64,000 nucleotides of DNA, from NCBI RefSeq assembly GCF_000717595.1, contig NZ_JNZO01000005.1, positions 186,001-250,000 on the forward strand. The letters are read 5' to 3'. The notes under the pieces were generated by a model. The model did no database searches, was not told the origin of the DNA, and was given only the letters and a program-made list of their open reading frames with translations. This stretch comes from Streptomyces flavochromogenes. GTDB lineage: Bacteria; Actinomycetota; Actinomycetes; Streptomycetales; Streptomycetaceae. Each line of letters opens with the position of its first letter. Position 1 is the first letter of the stretch. Shown here in pieces: positions 57,537 through 64,000 of this stretch. The position numbers and the translations under genes are program-made.

Positions 57537-58808
57537 ATGCAGCACCCCCGACGACGGATACGCAGACCCGTCGCCATGGCCGCGACCACGGCGCTCTCCC
57601 TCACGCTGCTCGCCTCCGCGAGCACCACCCTCCCCGGGCCCGCCCCGGCCTCGGCGGGCCCCGTGGCCGCCGCGCCGGACGGCGCCCAGCTGGGGCCCTG
57701 CCGGATCGCCACCATGATGGGCGTGCAGATGTCGGAGGGGCTCCCCACGGCCCCCGGGTACGTGCGCTCCACGGGCCGGGTCAGGGCCCTGAACCTGATG
57801 ATCGACTTCCCCGACGCACCCGGGGACGGCACCGCGATGAGCCGCTTCCGCGAGTTCTTCCCGCAGACCGCCGAGTGGTTCCGCGTCAGCTCGTACGGGC
57901 GGCTGCACTACCAGCCCGAGGTCCCGATACCCGACTGGCTGCGCATGCCGAAGGCCTTCTCGGCGTACGGGATCGAGCGCGGCTCACCATACGAACCGGG
58001 CTACCGCTCCCTCGTCGAGGACATCGTCACGGCGGCCGACCAGAAGGTGGACTTCAGCGCGTACGACCTGGTCAACGTCCTGGTCACACCCAATGCCGGG
58101 CCCTCCGCCCTCGACACCGTCCTGTCCGTGACCTTCTCCGGAAACGACGACGCCCCCTACGCGGACGGCGTGCCCCTGGCCAACACGTCCTTCGTCTACA
58201 GCCGCCAGGACGACGGCTCCGGCAGCTTCGGGGAGACCGGCTACCGAGTCCTGCCGCACGAGAACGGGCACGTCTTCGGCCTGCCCGACCTGTACACCTC
58301 GGACGGCGGCGGGACCGTCGGCCACTGGGACATCATGTCCGAGGACTGGGGTGCCAACAACGACCTGCTCGGCTGGCACAAGTGGAAGCTGGGCTGGCTC
58401 GACAACGACCAGATCGGCTGCGCGTCCGGCACCGGCACCGGCGACTACACGCTCACCCCGCTGGCGGTCTCCGGCGGCCCCAAGCTCGCGTTCGTCCCGC
58501 TCTCCGACACGTCGGGGTACGCGGTCGAGGTCCGCAGCAAGGAGGGCAACGACGAGGCGGTCTGCGAGCACGGCGTCCTCGTCTACCGGGTGGAGTCCGA
58601 CGTGGACACCGGCCACGGCCCGGTGACCGTCTCCGACAGCGAGCACGCGAGCGGCGGCTGCACACGGCGCGCCAACGTCCACGCGGAGCTGTCGGACGCG
58701 CCGTACCGCCCGGGAGAAACGTTCACGGACCGGGCCAACGGCATAAGGATCAGCGTGCTCGACGAGGACCCGAGCGGTACGTACCGGGTACGGATCACAC
58801 GGAGCTGA
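57537..58808 (+). CDS. Secreted M6-like zinc metalloprotease
   Basis: A 423-residue exported protease. It has a Sec signal peptide with an RRRIRR n-region (about 1-38). The zinc site is HENGHVFGLPDLY, an HExxH variant with His241, Glu242 and His245, preceded by YRVLPHE and followed by WDIMSEDWG (the Met-turn-like DIMS of M6/immune inhibitor A-type peptidases). ATG 57537 has GAGAGG upstream. Three Cys residues lie in the C-terminal third. It would degrade extracellular proteins. Confidence 0.88.
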   Translation: MQHPRRRIRRPVAMAATTALSLTLLASASTTLPGPAPASAGPVAAAPDGAQLGPCRIATMMGVQMSEGLPTAPGYVRSTGRVRALNLMIDFPDAPGDGTAMSRFREFFPQTAEWFRVSSYGRLHYQPEVPIPDWLRMPKAFSAYGIERGSPYEPGYRSLVEDIVTAADQKVDFSAYDLVNVLVTPNAGPSALDTVLSVTFSGNDDAPYADGVPLANTSFVYSRQDDGSGSFGETGYRVLPHENGHVFGLPDLYTSDGGGTVGHWDIMSEDWGANNDLLGWHKWKLGWLDNDQIGCASGTGTGDYTLTPLAVSGGPKLAFVPLSDTSGYAVEVRSKEGNDEAVCEHGVLVYRVESDVDTGHGPVTVSDSEHASGGCTRRANVHAELSDAPYRPGETFTDRANGIRISVLDEDPSGTYRVRITRS

Positions 58809-58814
58809 GTCACC

Positions 58815-60518
58815 TCACGTGCCGCAGGCCAGGCTGCCCCGCAACTCCCGCTTGAGAAGCTTCCCCGTCGGGTTCCGCGGCAGTTCCTCCTCGCGTACGA
58901 GGACATGGGCGGGCACCTTGAAGGCGGCGAGGCGGGCGCCCACGTGCGCGCGCAGCTCGTCGATGCCGACGACGGCGCCGGGCCGCAGCCGGACGACGGC
59001 CGCGACCTCCTCGCCCAGGAGCGGGTGCGGTACGCCGAGGACGGCGGCGTCGACGACGTCCGGGTGCTGCTGCAGCACGTCCTCGACCTCGACGCTGTAC
59101 ACGTTCTCACCGCCGCGAATCACCATGTCGGTGAGACGGTCGACGATGGTCACCCGCCCGTCCGCGTCCACGCGCGCGAGGTCCCCGGTCCGGAACCAGC
59201 CGTCCTCGGAGAACGCGGCTCGGGTCGCCTCCTCGTTGCCCCAGTAGCCGCGGACGAGAGACTGCCCGCGCAGCCACAGCTCACCGACACCCTCGGCGTC
59301 GGGCCGGTCGATCCGCACCTCGGTGACGGGCGTGGGCCGGCCGACGCTGCCGGGATGGGCGCGGTACTCGGCCCCGACGTTGGACAGGACCCCGCCGCTG
59401 GTCTCGGTGAGCCCGTAGCCGTTGCGGGGCTCGAGCCGCTCCCCGTACCCGGCGGCGATCCCGTCGACGATGCCGGGCGGAGCGGCGGCGCCGCCGGTGC
59501 TGAGCAGGGTGAGGCTGTCGAGCGGGTCGCCGGTGGCACGGGCACGGGCGAGCAGCTGGAGGCCGGTGGTGGGGACACCCGCGTAGTGGGTGACCCGGTG
59601 CTCCCTGATCAGTTCGAGGGCCCGGCCGGCGTCCCACTTCCGCATCATGACCAGGGTGCCGCCGGCCGCCATCACCCCGTAGAAGGAGGTGAACGCGGCC
59701 ACGTGGAAGAAGGGGAACGTGGTCAGCGACACGGGCACGGGCCCCGCCCCGGGCACGTCCCCGCGCGCGAGGGCGGCCGCGGCGGCGAAGTACCGCGGGT
59801 TCATGGCGGCCCCGGCCTGCGCGAGGTGGGTGGCGACGGCGCCCTTGGGGCGCCCGGTGGTGCCGGAGGTGTAGATGATGGTGGCGTCGTGCTCGGGCAG
59901 GACGTCGACGAGGGGCGGCCCGAGGTGCGGATCCGCGTCGGGGACGTACGGCACGAAGCCGGCCGCCGCTCCGGGAGCGCCGCCCTCGCCCTCCGCCGTG
60001 CCCGGCACGTCCGCCGCGCCTGCTCCGTCCGCGGCGTCCGCCGCGCCCTCTCCGTGGAAGACGATCCCGGGCACATGGTTCCTGGCGGCCCACTCCCGTA
60101 CCCGCCCGACCCGCTCCCCGTCGACGAGGAGCACCGCGGGAGCGCAGTCGTCGAGGGCGTACGTGAACTCGTCCTCGGTCCACCAGGCGTTGAGGGGGAC
60201 GGCGACGAGCCCGGCGAGCTGGGCGGCCCAGAAGGCGACGTGCCACTCGGGGTGGTTCCGCATGGCGACGACGGCCCGGTCCCCGGGCCGCAGCCCGTAC
60301 TCCCCGACGAGCCGCCGGGCGAGCCCGCAGGCGGCGTCGAAGAACTCGCGGTAGGTCGTCCGCCCGTCCTCGGACACGAGGAACACCCGGTCGCCGTAGC
60401 CCCAGACGACCTCGACGAACTCCCTCAGCGTGCGGGGCCCGGAGGCGTACACCCCGTCCTCGACGGCGAAGGGAGCCCCGTCCGCAGTGAGCCGCTCGTC
60501 TCCACCTGTCGCCGCCAC
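58815..60518 (-). CDS. AMP-dependent acyl-CoA synthetase/ligase
   Basis: A 567-residue adenylate-forming enzyme: P-loop-like TIIYTSGTTGRPKGAV, NGYGLTETSGG, GWFRTGDLARVDADG, and the C-terminal catalytic Lys in LPRNPTGKLLKREL. It activates a carboxylic acid as AMP ester and forms a CoA thioester. An insertion rich in Ala/Gly/Asp (about 155-185) is unusual and probably a surface loop. GTG 60518 has GGGGG upstream. It converges with the metalloprotease, with six bases between them. Confidence 0.92.
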   Translation of the reverse strand: MAATGGDERLTADGAPFAVEDGVYASGPRTLREFVEVVWGYGDRVFLVSEDGRTTYREFFDAACGLARRLVGEYGLRPGDRAVVAMRNHPEWHVAFWAAQLAGLVAVPLNAWWTEDEFTYALDDCAPAVLLVDGERVGRVREWAARNHVPGIVFHGEGAADAADGAGAADVPGTAEGEGGAPGAAAGFVPYVPDADPHLGPPLVDVLPEHDATIIYTSGTTGRPKGAVATHLAQAGAAMNPRYFAAAAALARGDVPGAGPVPVSLTTFPFFHVAAFTSFYGVMAAGGTLVMMRKWDAGRALELIREHRVTHYAGVPTTGLQLLARARATGDPLDSLTLLSTGGAAAPPGIVDGIAAGYGERLEPRNGYGLTETSGGVLSNVGAEYRAHPGSVGRPTPVTEVRIDRPDAEGVGELWLRGQSLVRGYWGNEEATRAAFSEDGWFRTGDLARVDADGRVTIVDRLTDMVIRGGENVYSVEVEDVLQQHPDVVDAAVLGVPHPLLGEEVAAVVRLRPGAVVGIDELRAHVGARLAAFKVPAHVLVREEELPRNPTGKLLKRELRGSLACGT

Positions 60519-60659
60519 CGCATAACCCCCTGAGCATCCGCTCGTCGTCCCAGCGCGGCGACGCTATGCGCACCCCCGAACCGGGTCAACCCCGACGGCC
60601 CGCCACGAAGCGCCGGGGCGGGGCGGTGTGGCGGTTGCGGCGACTAGCAGTGGCCGCTG

Positions 60660-60740
60660 TGGCGCCAACCCGGCAACACTCTGGCGCACTGTGGCGCAAC
60701 ATGGCGCCAGATGACTTGCAATGGCGCCACGATGGTGCCA
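60660..60740. promoter_or_regulatory. Six helically phased TGGCGCCA octamers
   Basis: TGGCGCCA or one-base variants start at 60660, 60682, 60692, 60702, 60722 and 60733. The steps are 22, 10, 10, 20 and 11 bases, all close to whole helical turns, so the sites share one DNA face. The array ends 10 bases before the start of a ribbon-helix-helix protein, a protein class that binds such tandem palindromes cooperatively. Confidence 0.75.
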
Positions 60741-60750
60741 CTATTGCGTC

Positions 60751-61287
60751 ATGGACCTCACCCCGTACGTGGACAATCTCCGCCATGAGCTCGGCGTGGC
60801 CGCCCAGGCGGGCGGCGACGAAGCCCGCGCCCTGGCGGACCGACTCACCGGACAGCTCGAGTCGGCCGCCCGGCTGACCCTGCTCAACGCCCTGTCCGAC
60901 GCGATGGACGAGATCACCCGCGACCTCGCGCCCGGCTCGGTCGATCTGCGGCTGCGCGGCCTGAACCCCGAGTTCGTGGTGACCGCGCCGCCGACCGCCG
61001 ACCCCTTCGAGGAGGCCGAGGCCCTGCCGGCCCCGCCGCCCCCGGTCACGACCCCCGTGGAGGGCGAGGACGGCGCCACCTCCCGCATCAACTTCCGGCC
61101 GCCGGCCCAGCTCAAGATCCGGGTCGAGGAGGCCGCGAGCCGCGAGGGACTCTCGGTCAACGCCTGGCTCGTCAGGGCCGTGGCCGCGGCCCTCGAACCG
61201 GGCGCCACGGCGGGTCGCACCACCCGCAAGGGCACGACGGGCGTGGGCCCCGCCGTCGGCCAGGGCTTCACCGGCTGGGTCCGCTAG
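60751..61287 (+). CDS. HicB/Arc-like ribbon-helix-helix protein
   Basis: A 178-residue protein. The N-terminal half is helical ([20 protein letters not shown]...), followed by a Pro-rich linker and a C-terminal RHH DNA-binding motif: [36 protein letters not shown], as in HicB-type antitoxins and Arc repressors. No HicA-like toxin is adjacent, so it is more likely a regulator than half of a toxin-antitoxin pair. It is preceded by six phased octamers, a probable autoregulatory operator, and followed by the DUF4097 gene. Confidence 0.82.
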   Translation: MDLTPYVDNLRHELGVAAQAGGDEARALADRLTGQLESAARLTLLNALSDAMDEITRDLAPGSVDLRLRGLNPEFVVTAPPTADPFEEAEALPAPPPPVTTPVEGEDGATSRINFRPPAQLKIRVEEAASREGLSVNAWLVRAVAAALEPGATAGRTTRKGTTGVGPAVGQGFTGWVR

Positions 61288-61419
61288 CCCGGCCCGCACA
61301 TCCCGGCAATCCGGCGCCACCGGGGCTCACCCACGAACACCGGGCCCGGCCACATCACCGCCGCACCGAGGCACGTCACCCCGGCACTCACCTCTCCTCA
61401 GTCAAAGGACGGCACAGCC

Positions 61420-62256
61420 ATGCCTACGTTCGACACCCCCGCACCCCTCTCCGCCACCATCGAGATCGAGATCGGGCGGGCCCGGATCGTCGCGGGCAAG
61501 CGCACCGACACCGTCGTCGAGGTGACGCCGAGCGACCCCGGCGACAAGCTCGACGTCCAGGCCGCCGCCGAGACCAACGTGTCCTGCACGGGTGGAAAGC
61601 TGCTGGTCAAGGGGCCCAGGAAGCGTTCGCTCTTCGGCAAGATCGGCGCGGTCGACGTGACCGTCGAACTGCCCGCCGGCTCGGACCTGACCTGCAAGAC
61701 GGGCCTCGGCGAGCTGATCGGCGAGGGCCTGTTCGGGAACTGCCGCCTCACCACCGCCGCCGGAGACATCCAGCTGGACGAGGCCGCGGCCGTACGGCTG
61801 AAGACCTCGCACGGCGACATCCTCGTCGACAGCACCAGCGGCGAGACCGAGATCCACGGCTCCGGCCGGGTGCGCATCGGAAGGATCGACGGATCGGCGA
61901 CGATCCGGAACCTCAACGGCGAGACCACGGTCGGCGAGATCACCGGCGAGCTGCAGGTGAACTCGTCCAACGGGCCCATCGGCGTGGGCCGTACGGAGTC
62001 CTCGGTGACCGCCAAGACCGCCAGTGGCGCCATCCGTCTCGGCGAGGTCGTCCGCGGCCGGATCACGCTCGACTCCGCCGCCGGGGGCCTCGAGGTCGGC
62101 ATCGCCGAGGGAACGGCGGCCTGGCTCGACGTACGGTCCACGGCCGGCCGCGTACGCAACGAACTGGGTGCGGCGGAGGGCCCGGGCCAGTCCGAGGAGA
62201 CGGTCGAGGTCCGCGGTCGCACGAGCGTCGGCGACATCGTCATCCGCCGCGCGTAG
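61420..62256 (+). CDS. DUF4097-family beta-repeat protein
   Basis: A 278-residue all-beta protein built of parallel-strand repeats of about 20 residues ([49 protein letters not shown]), as in DUF4097/adhesin-like proteins. No signal peptide. The N-terminus [19 protein letters not shown] begins directly with a strand. The function is unknown. It is 132 bases downstream of the RHH gene and shares its direction, probably the same transcript unit. Confidence 0.85.
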   Translation: MPTFDTPAPLSATIEIEIGRARIVAGKRTDTVVEVTPSDPGDKLDVQAAAETNVSCTGGKLLVKGPRKRSLFGKIGAVDVTVELPAGSDLTCKTGLGELIGEGLFGNCRLTTAAGDIQLDEAAAVRLKTSHGDILVDSTSGETEIHGSGRVRIGRIDGSATIRNLNGETTVGEITGELQVNSSNGPIGVGRTESSVTAKTASGAIRLGEVVRGRITLDSAAGGLEVGIAEGTAAWLDVRSTAGRVRNELGAAEGPGQSEETVEVRGRTSVGDIVIRRA

Positions 62257-62294
62257 ACGCCCGGAGACAACGAACCGAGGGGGAAGGAAGCCCG

Positions 62295-63128
62295 ATGGAA
62301 CGCGGATCACGGCCCAGCACCACCGGCGCTCCCGGCGCCACTCGCACCACGGGCACCACCGGAACCACCGGCGCTTACGGCAACCCCGGCGCCACCGGCG
62401 CTCCCGGCACCACTCGCACTCCCGGTGCCACCGGCGGTCTCGGCGCCACCGGCACCACGGGCATCACCAGAGCCACCGGCGCTTGCGGTACCCCCGGCGG
62501 TCTCGGCACCACCCGCACTCCCGGCGCCACCGGCGCTCCCGGCGCCACTCGCACTCCCGGTGCCACCCGCACTCCCGGTGCCACCGGCGGTCTCGGCACC
62601 ACCCGCACTCCCGGTGCCACCGGTGCCACCGGTGCTCCCGGCGCCTTAGCCTCCTTCGTTCGCTTCGTGATATGCGGCGGCGGAGTCGGCCTCGCGTCCA
62701 GCGCGGCCGTCGCCCTGCTCGCCGCCCTCCTGCCGTTCGCCCTCGCCAACGCGCTGGTCACCGTCGTCTCGACGATCCTCGCGACCGAGCTCCACGCCCG
62801 CTTCACCTTCGCGTCGGGGCTCCGGCCCTCCGCCGGGCGCGGCCTGCTGCGCTGCGGCCTCCGCCACCACCTGCAGTCCGCCGGAACGGCCGCCGCCGCC
62901 TTCTCCGTGACCACGCTCGCGATGCTCGTCCTGCACGCGATCGAGAGCACGCCCGGTCTCGCCGTCGAGCAGACCGTCTATCTCTCCGCCTCGGGCCTCG
63001 CCGGCATCGGCCGCTTCCTGGCACTGCGCCTGTACGTCTTCGCCACGGCCCGCAAGCAGCCCGTGCCGGTCGCCCTCGACCTCCACCGGTCCCCGACGCG
63101 CCGCGAGTCGCTCACCACCGCGTCCTGA
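62295..63128 (+). CDS. Collagen-like repeat fused to a GtrA-family membrane domain
   Basis: A 277-residue protein. Residues about 9-116 are G-x-y triplets rich in Pro, Thr and Ala, in which Gly is regularly replaced by Arg (TRT units). Then comes a GtrA-like four-helix domain: [22 protein letters not shown], ...[22 protein letters not shown] (the E-x-x-x-R-F-T-F of GtrA) and two more helices. GtrA proteins flip lipid-linked sugars. A long N-terminal collagen-like extension is not part of that family. The GAAGG-like GGAAGG ribosome-binding site is eight bases upstream. It lies 38 bases after the DUF4097 gene. Confidence 0.8.
   Translation: MERGSRPSTTGAPGATRTTGTTGTTGAYGNPGATGAPGTTRTPGATGGLGATGTTGITRATGACGTPGGLGTTRTPGATGAPGATRTPGATRTPGATGGLGTTRTPGATGATGAPGALASFVRFVICGGGVGLASSAAVALLAALLPFALANALVTVVSTILATELHARFTFASGLRPSAGRGLLRCGLRHHLQSAGTAAAAFSVTTLAMLVLHAIESTPGLAVEQTVYLSASGLAGIGRFLALRLYVFATARKQPVPVALDLHRSPTRRESLTTAS
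62320..62643 (+). repeat. Collagen-like coding repeat
   Basis: Degenerate 9- and 18-base units of the type GGCGCCAC(C/T)(G/C)GCACTCCC encode the G-x-y/TRT region. The G-to-R changes are single-base GGC to CGC exchanges that recur in register, so larger units were probably duplicated. Confidence 0.8.
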
Positions 63129-63367
63129 CCCGACCGGGAGCGGCGGCGCCCCCGCCCCGTACCGTTCGCGCCTCTCGCGCCCCGTGCCTCTCGCCGCACC
63201 GCACGCGAGCCCACCTCCGTACCGCCCCCGCGCCGCCATGGCGCCATGGCGCCATGCCGTGCTGCCCCACCGACCCGGGCACGCACCCGGCCTCCCCGCC
63301 CCCGGGCCGCGAGCCCACTCGCCCTTTCACCCCGCCCGACCCTCAACCACCCGACGGGAGCCCCACC
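63129..63367. promoter_or_regulatory. Upstream region of the MMPL gene with two TGGCGCCA sites
   Basis: 239 bases without a gene. At 63239-63246 and 63247-63254 two copies of the octamer TGGCGCCA stand side by side, the same sequence as in the array at 60660-60740. Confidence 0.6.
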
Positions 63368-64000
63368 GTGGCTACGTTCCTCTCCAAACTGGGCCGCCTC
63401 GCCTTCCGCCGCAAGGGGGTGACGCTGCTGCTCTGGCTGCTGGCCTTCGTCGGCATGGGCGTCGCCGCCTCCTCCGCGCCGACGCCGCCCGCCGACACGT
63501 TCTCGATGCCGGGCACCGAGTCGCAGGAGGCCTTCGACCTGCTGACCGAGAAGTTCCCCGACGCGAGCGTCGACGGCGCCACCGCCCGGGTCGTCGTCCG
63601 CGCCCCCCAGGGCACGAAGATCACCACCCCCTCGACGCGCACCGCGGTCGAGCGTCTCGTCACCGGGCTGGGGACGTCGTCCCCCCAGGTGGTGGGCGTC
63701 GCCGACCCGTACAGCTCCCCGGCCGTCAGCATCAGCGAGGACGGGACGACCGCCTACATGGTGGTGACCTACAAGGTCCCCGCGGCGGCGGTCGACGACA
63801 AGGCGCACGATGCCCTCGACGCGGCCACCGAGCAGGCCCGCGAGGCGGGACTCACCGTCGAGGCCGGCGGTGACGCCGTGAAGATCGAGCAGGCCATGGG
63901 CGGCACCGGCGAGCAGATCGGCATCCTGGTCTCCGCGTTCGTCCTCGTTCTGACCTTCGGGTCGATGATCGCGGCCGGAATGCCGCTGATCACCGCGCTG
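63368..64000 (+). CDS. MMPL-family (RND) transporter, N-terminal part
   Basis: 211 codons in frame to the end of the window. GTG 63368 has GGGAG seven bases upstream. It starts ATFLSKLGRLAFRRKG, then the first helix (LLLWLLAFVGMGVAA), followed by the extracytoplasmic porter domain (FSMPGTESQEAFDLLTEKFP...) and, at the edge, the second helix (IGILVSAFVLVLTFGSMIAAG). This is the usual start of MmpL-like transporters that export lipids or siderophores. The substrate is unknown. Confidence 0.92.
   Translation, partial: MATFLSKLGRLAFRRKGVTLLLWLLAFVGMGVAASSAPTPPADTFSMPGTESQEAFDLLTEKFPDASVDGATARVVVRAPQGTKITTPSTRTAVERLVTGLGTSSPQVVGVADPYSSPAVSISEDGTTAYMVVTYKVPAAAVDDKAHDALDAATEQAREAGLTVEAGGDAVKIEQAMGGTGEQIGILVSAFVLVLTFGSMIAAGMPLITAL

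Noticed and set aside
60751..61287. HicA/HicB toxin-antitoxin system
   Set aside because: The RHH end resembles HicB, but no small double-stranded-RNA-binding-domain toxin lies on either side; regulator is the safer reading.

Overview
The window is chromosomal DNA from a Streptomyces, or a very close relative. It has very high GC with G/C-ending codons, frequent GTG and TTG starts, and start/stop overlaps such as GTGA. It also carries lineage-typical genes: a SepX-like divisome protein, an HrdD-type sigma factor with a SigR-type promoter, a DUF6227 protein and a questin-oxidase-like protein. Much of it looks like core chromosome, broken by accessory and decaying patches. All calls come from reading the sequence; no database search was run.

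Layout. 0-5.4 kb: the tail of an FtsX-type ABC permease, a small secreted Cys-rich protein, a tail-to-tail sensor kinase/response regulator pair, exonuclease III and a GNAT acetyltransferase. 4.8-16.4 kb: a large secreted polymorphic-toxin-like locus. It has a 2106-residue RHS protein with a 24-glycine linker and a C-terminal domain that looks like an aerolysin-type beta-pore-forming module, a lipoprotein translationally coupled to it (candidate immunity protein), and a 1476-residue secreted DNRLRE/lectin/FG-GAP protein upstream. 16.7 kb: tRNA-Ala(CGC). 16.9-22.8 kb: sepX, rimJ-like, moaB/mogA, moaC, moeA(glp), galU and 5-FTHF cyclo-ligase, the gene neighbourhood that links the gephyrin-like MoeA/Glp to its membrane partner SepX/GlpR in Actinobacteria. 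22.8-33 kb: penicillin acylase, a K+/H+ antiporter with a CTG start and two upstream dyads, an MFS transporter, an FmdB-type zinc-ribbon gene behind a CIRCE-like operator, MTA phosphorylase, a CpaB-like protein, mscL and small conserved proteins.

32.3-42.1 kb: a low-oxygen-type block, all on the minus strand: a nitrate transporter (narK), pyruvate formate-lyase and its activase, then an operon of b-type membrane subunit, molybdopterin oxidoreductase, four-cluster ferredoxin, Tat-type Rieske protein and a small membrane protein. Just upstream lie the last 40 or so codons of nirD and a frameshifted cbiX, so a nitrite-reductase region appears to have been deleted. 43.3-48 kb: an LtrA-like protein, a DmpA/S58 peptidase, a DUF6227 protein, a 5'-truncated and frameshifted glycosyltransferase, and an orphan signal peptide. 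48-61.3 kb: two DHA2-type MFS exporters with divergent (WYL) or upstream (TetR) regulators, hrdD, a questin-oxidase-like protein, a LigB-type dioxygenase with a divergent MarR regulator, a secreted M6-like metalloprotease, an acyl-CoA synthetase, and a ribbon-helix-helix protein behind six helically phased TGGCGCCA octamers. 61.4-64 kb: a DUF4097 protein, a collagen-like/GtrA fusion, and the start of an MMPL transporter that runs off the window and has two further TGGCGCCA octamers upstream.

The best candidate for an undescribed system is the RHS, pore-former-like domain, lipoprotein and FG-GAP/lectin locus at 4.8-16.4 kb. Next are the RHH/octamer regulon at 60.6-64 kb and the pflBA-narK-Mo oxidoreductase block beside its eroded nirD/cbiX flank.
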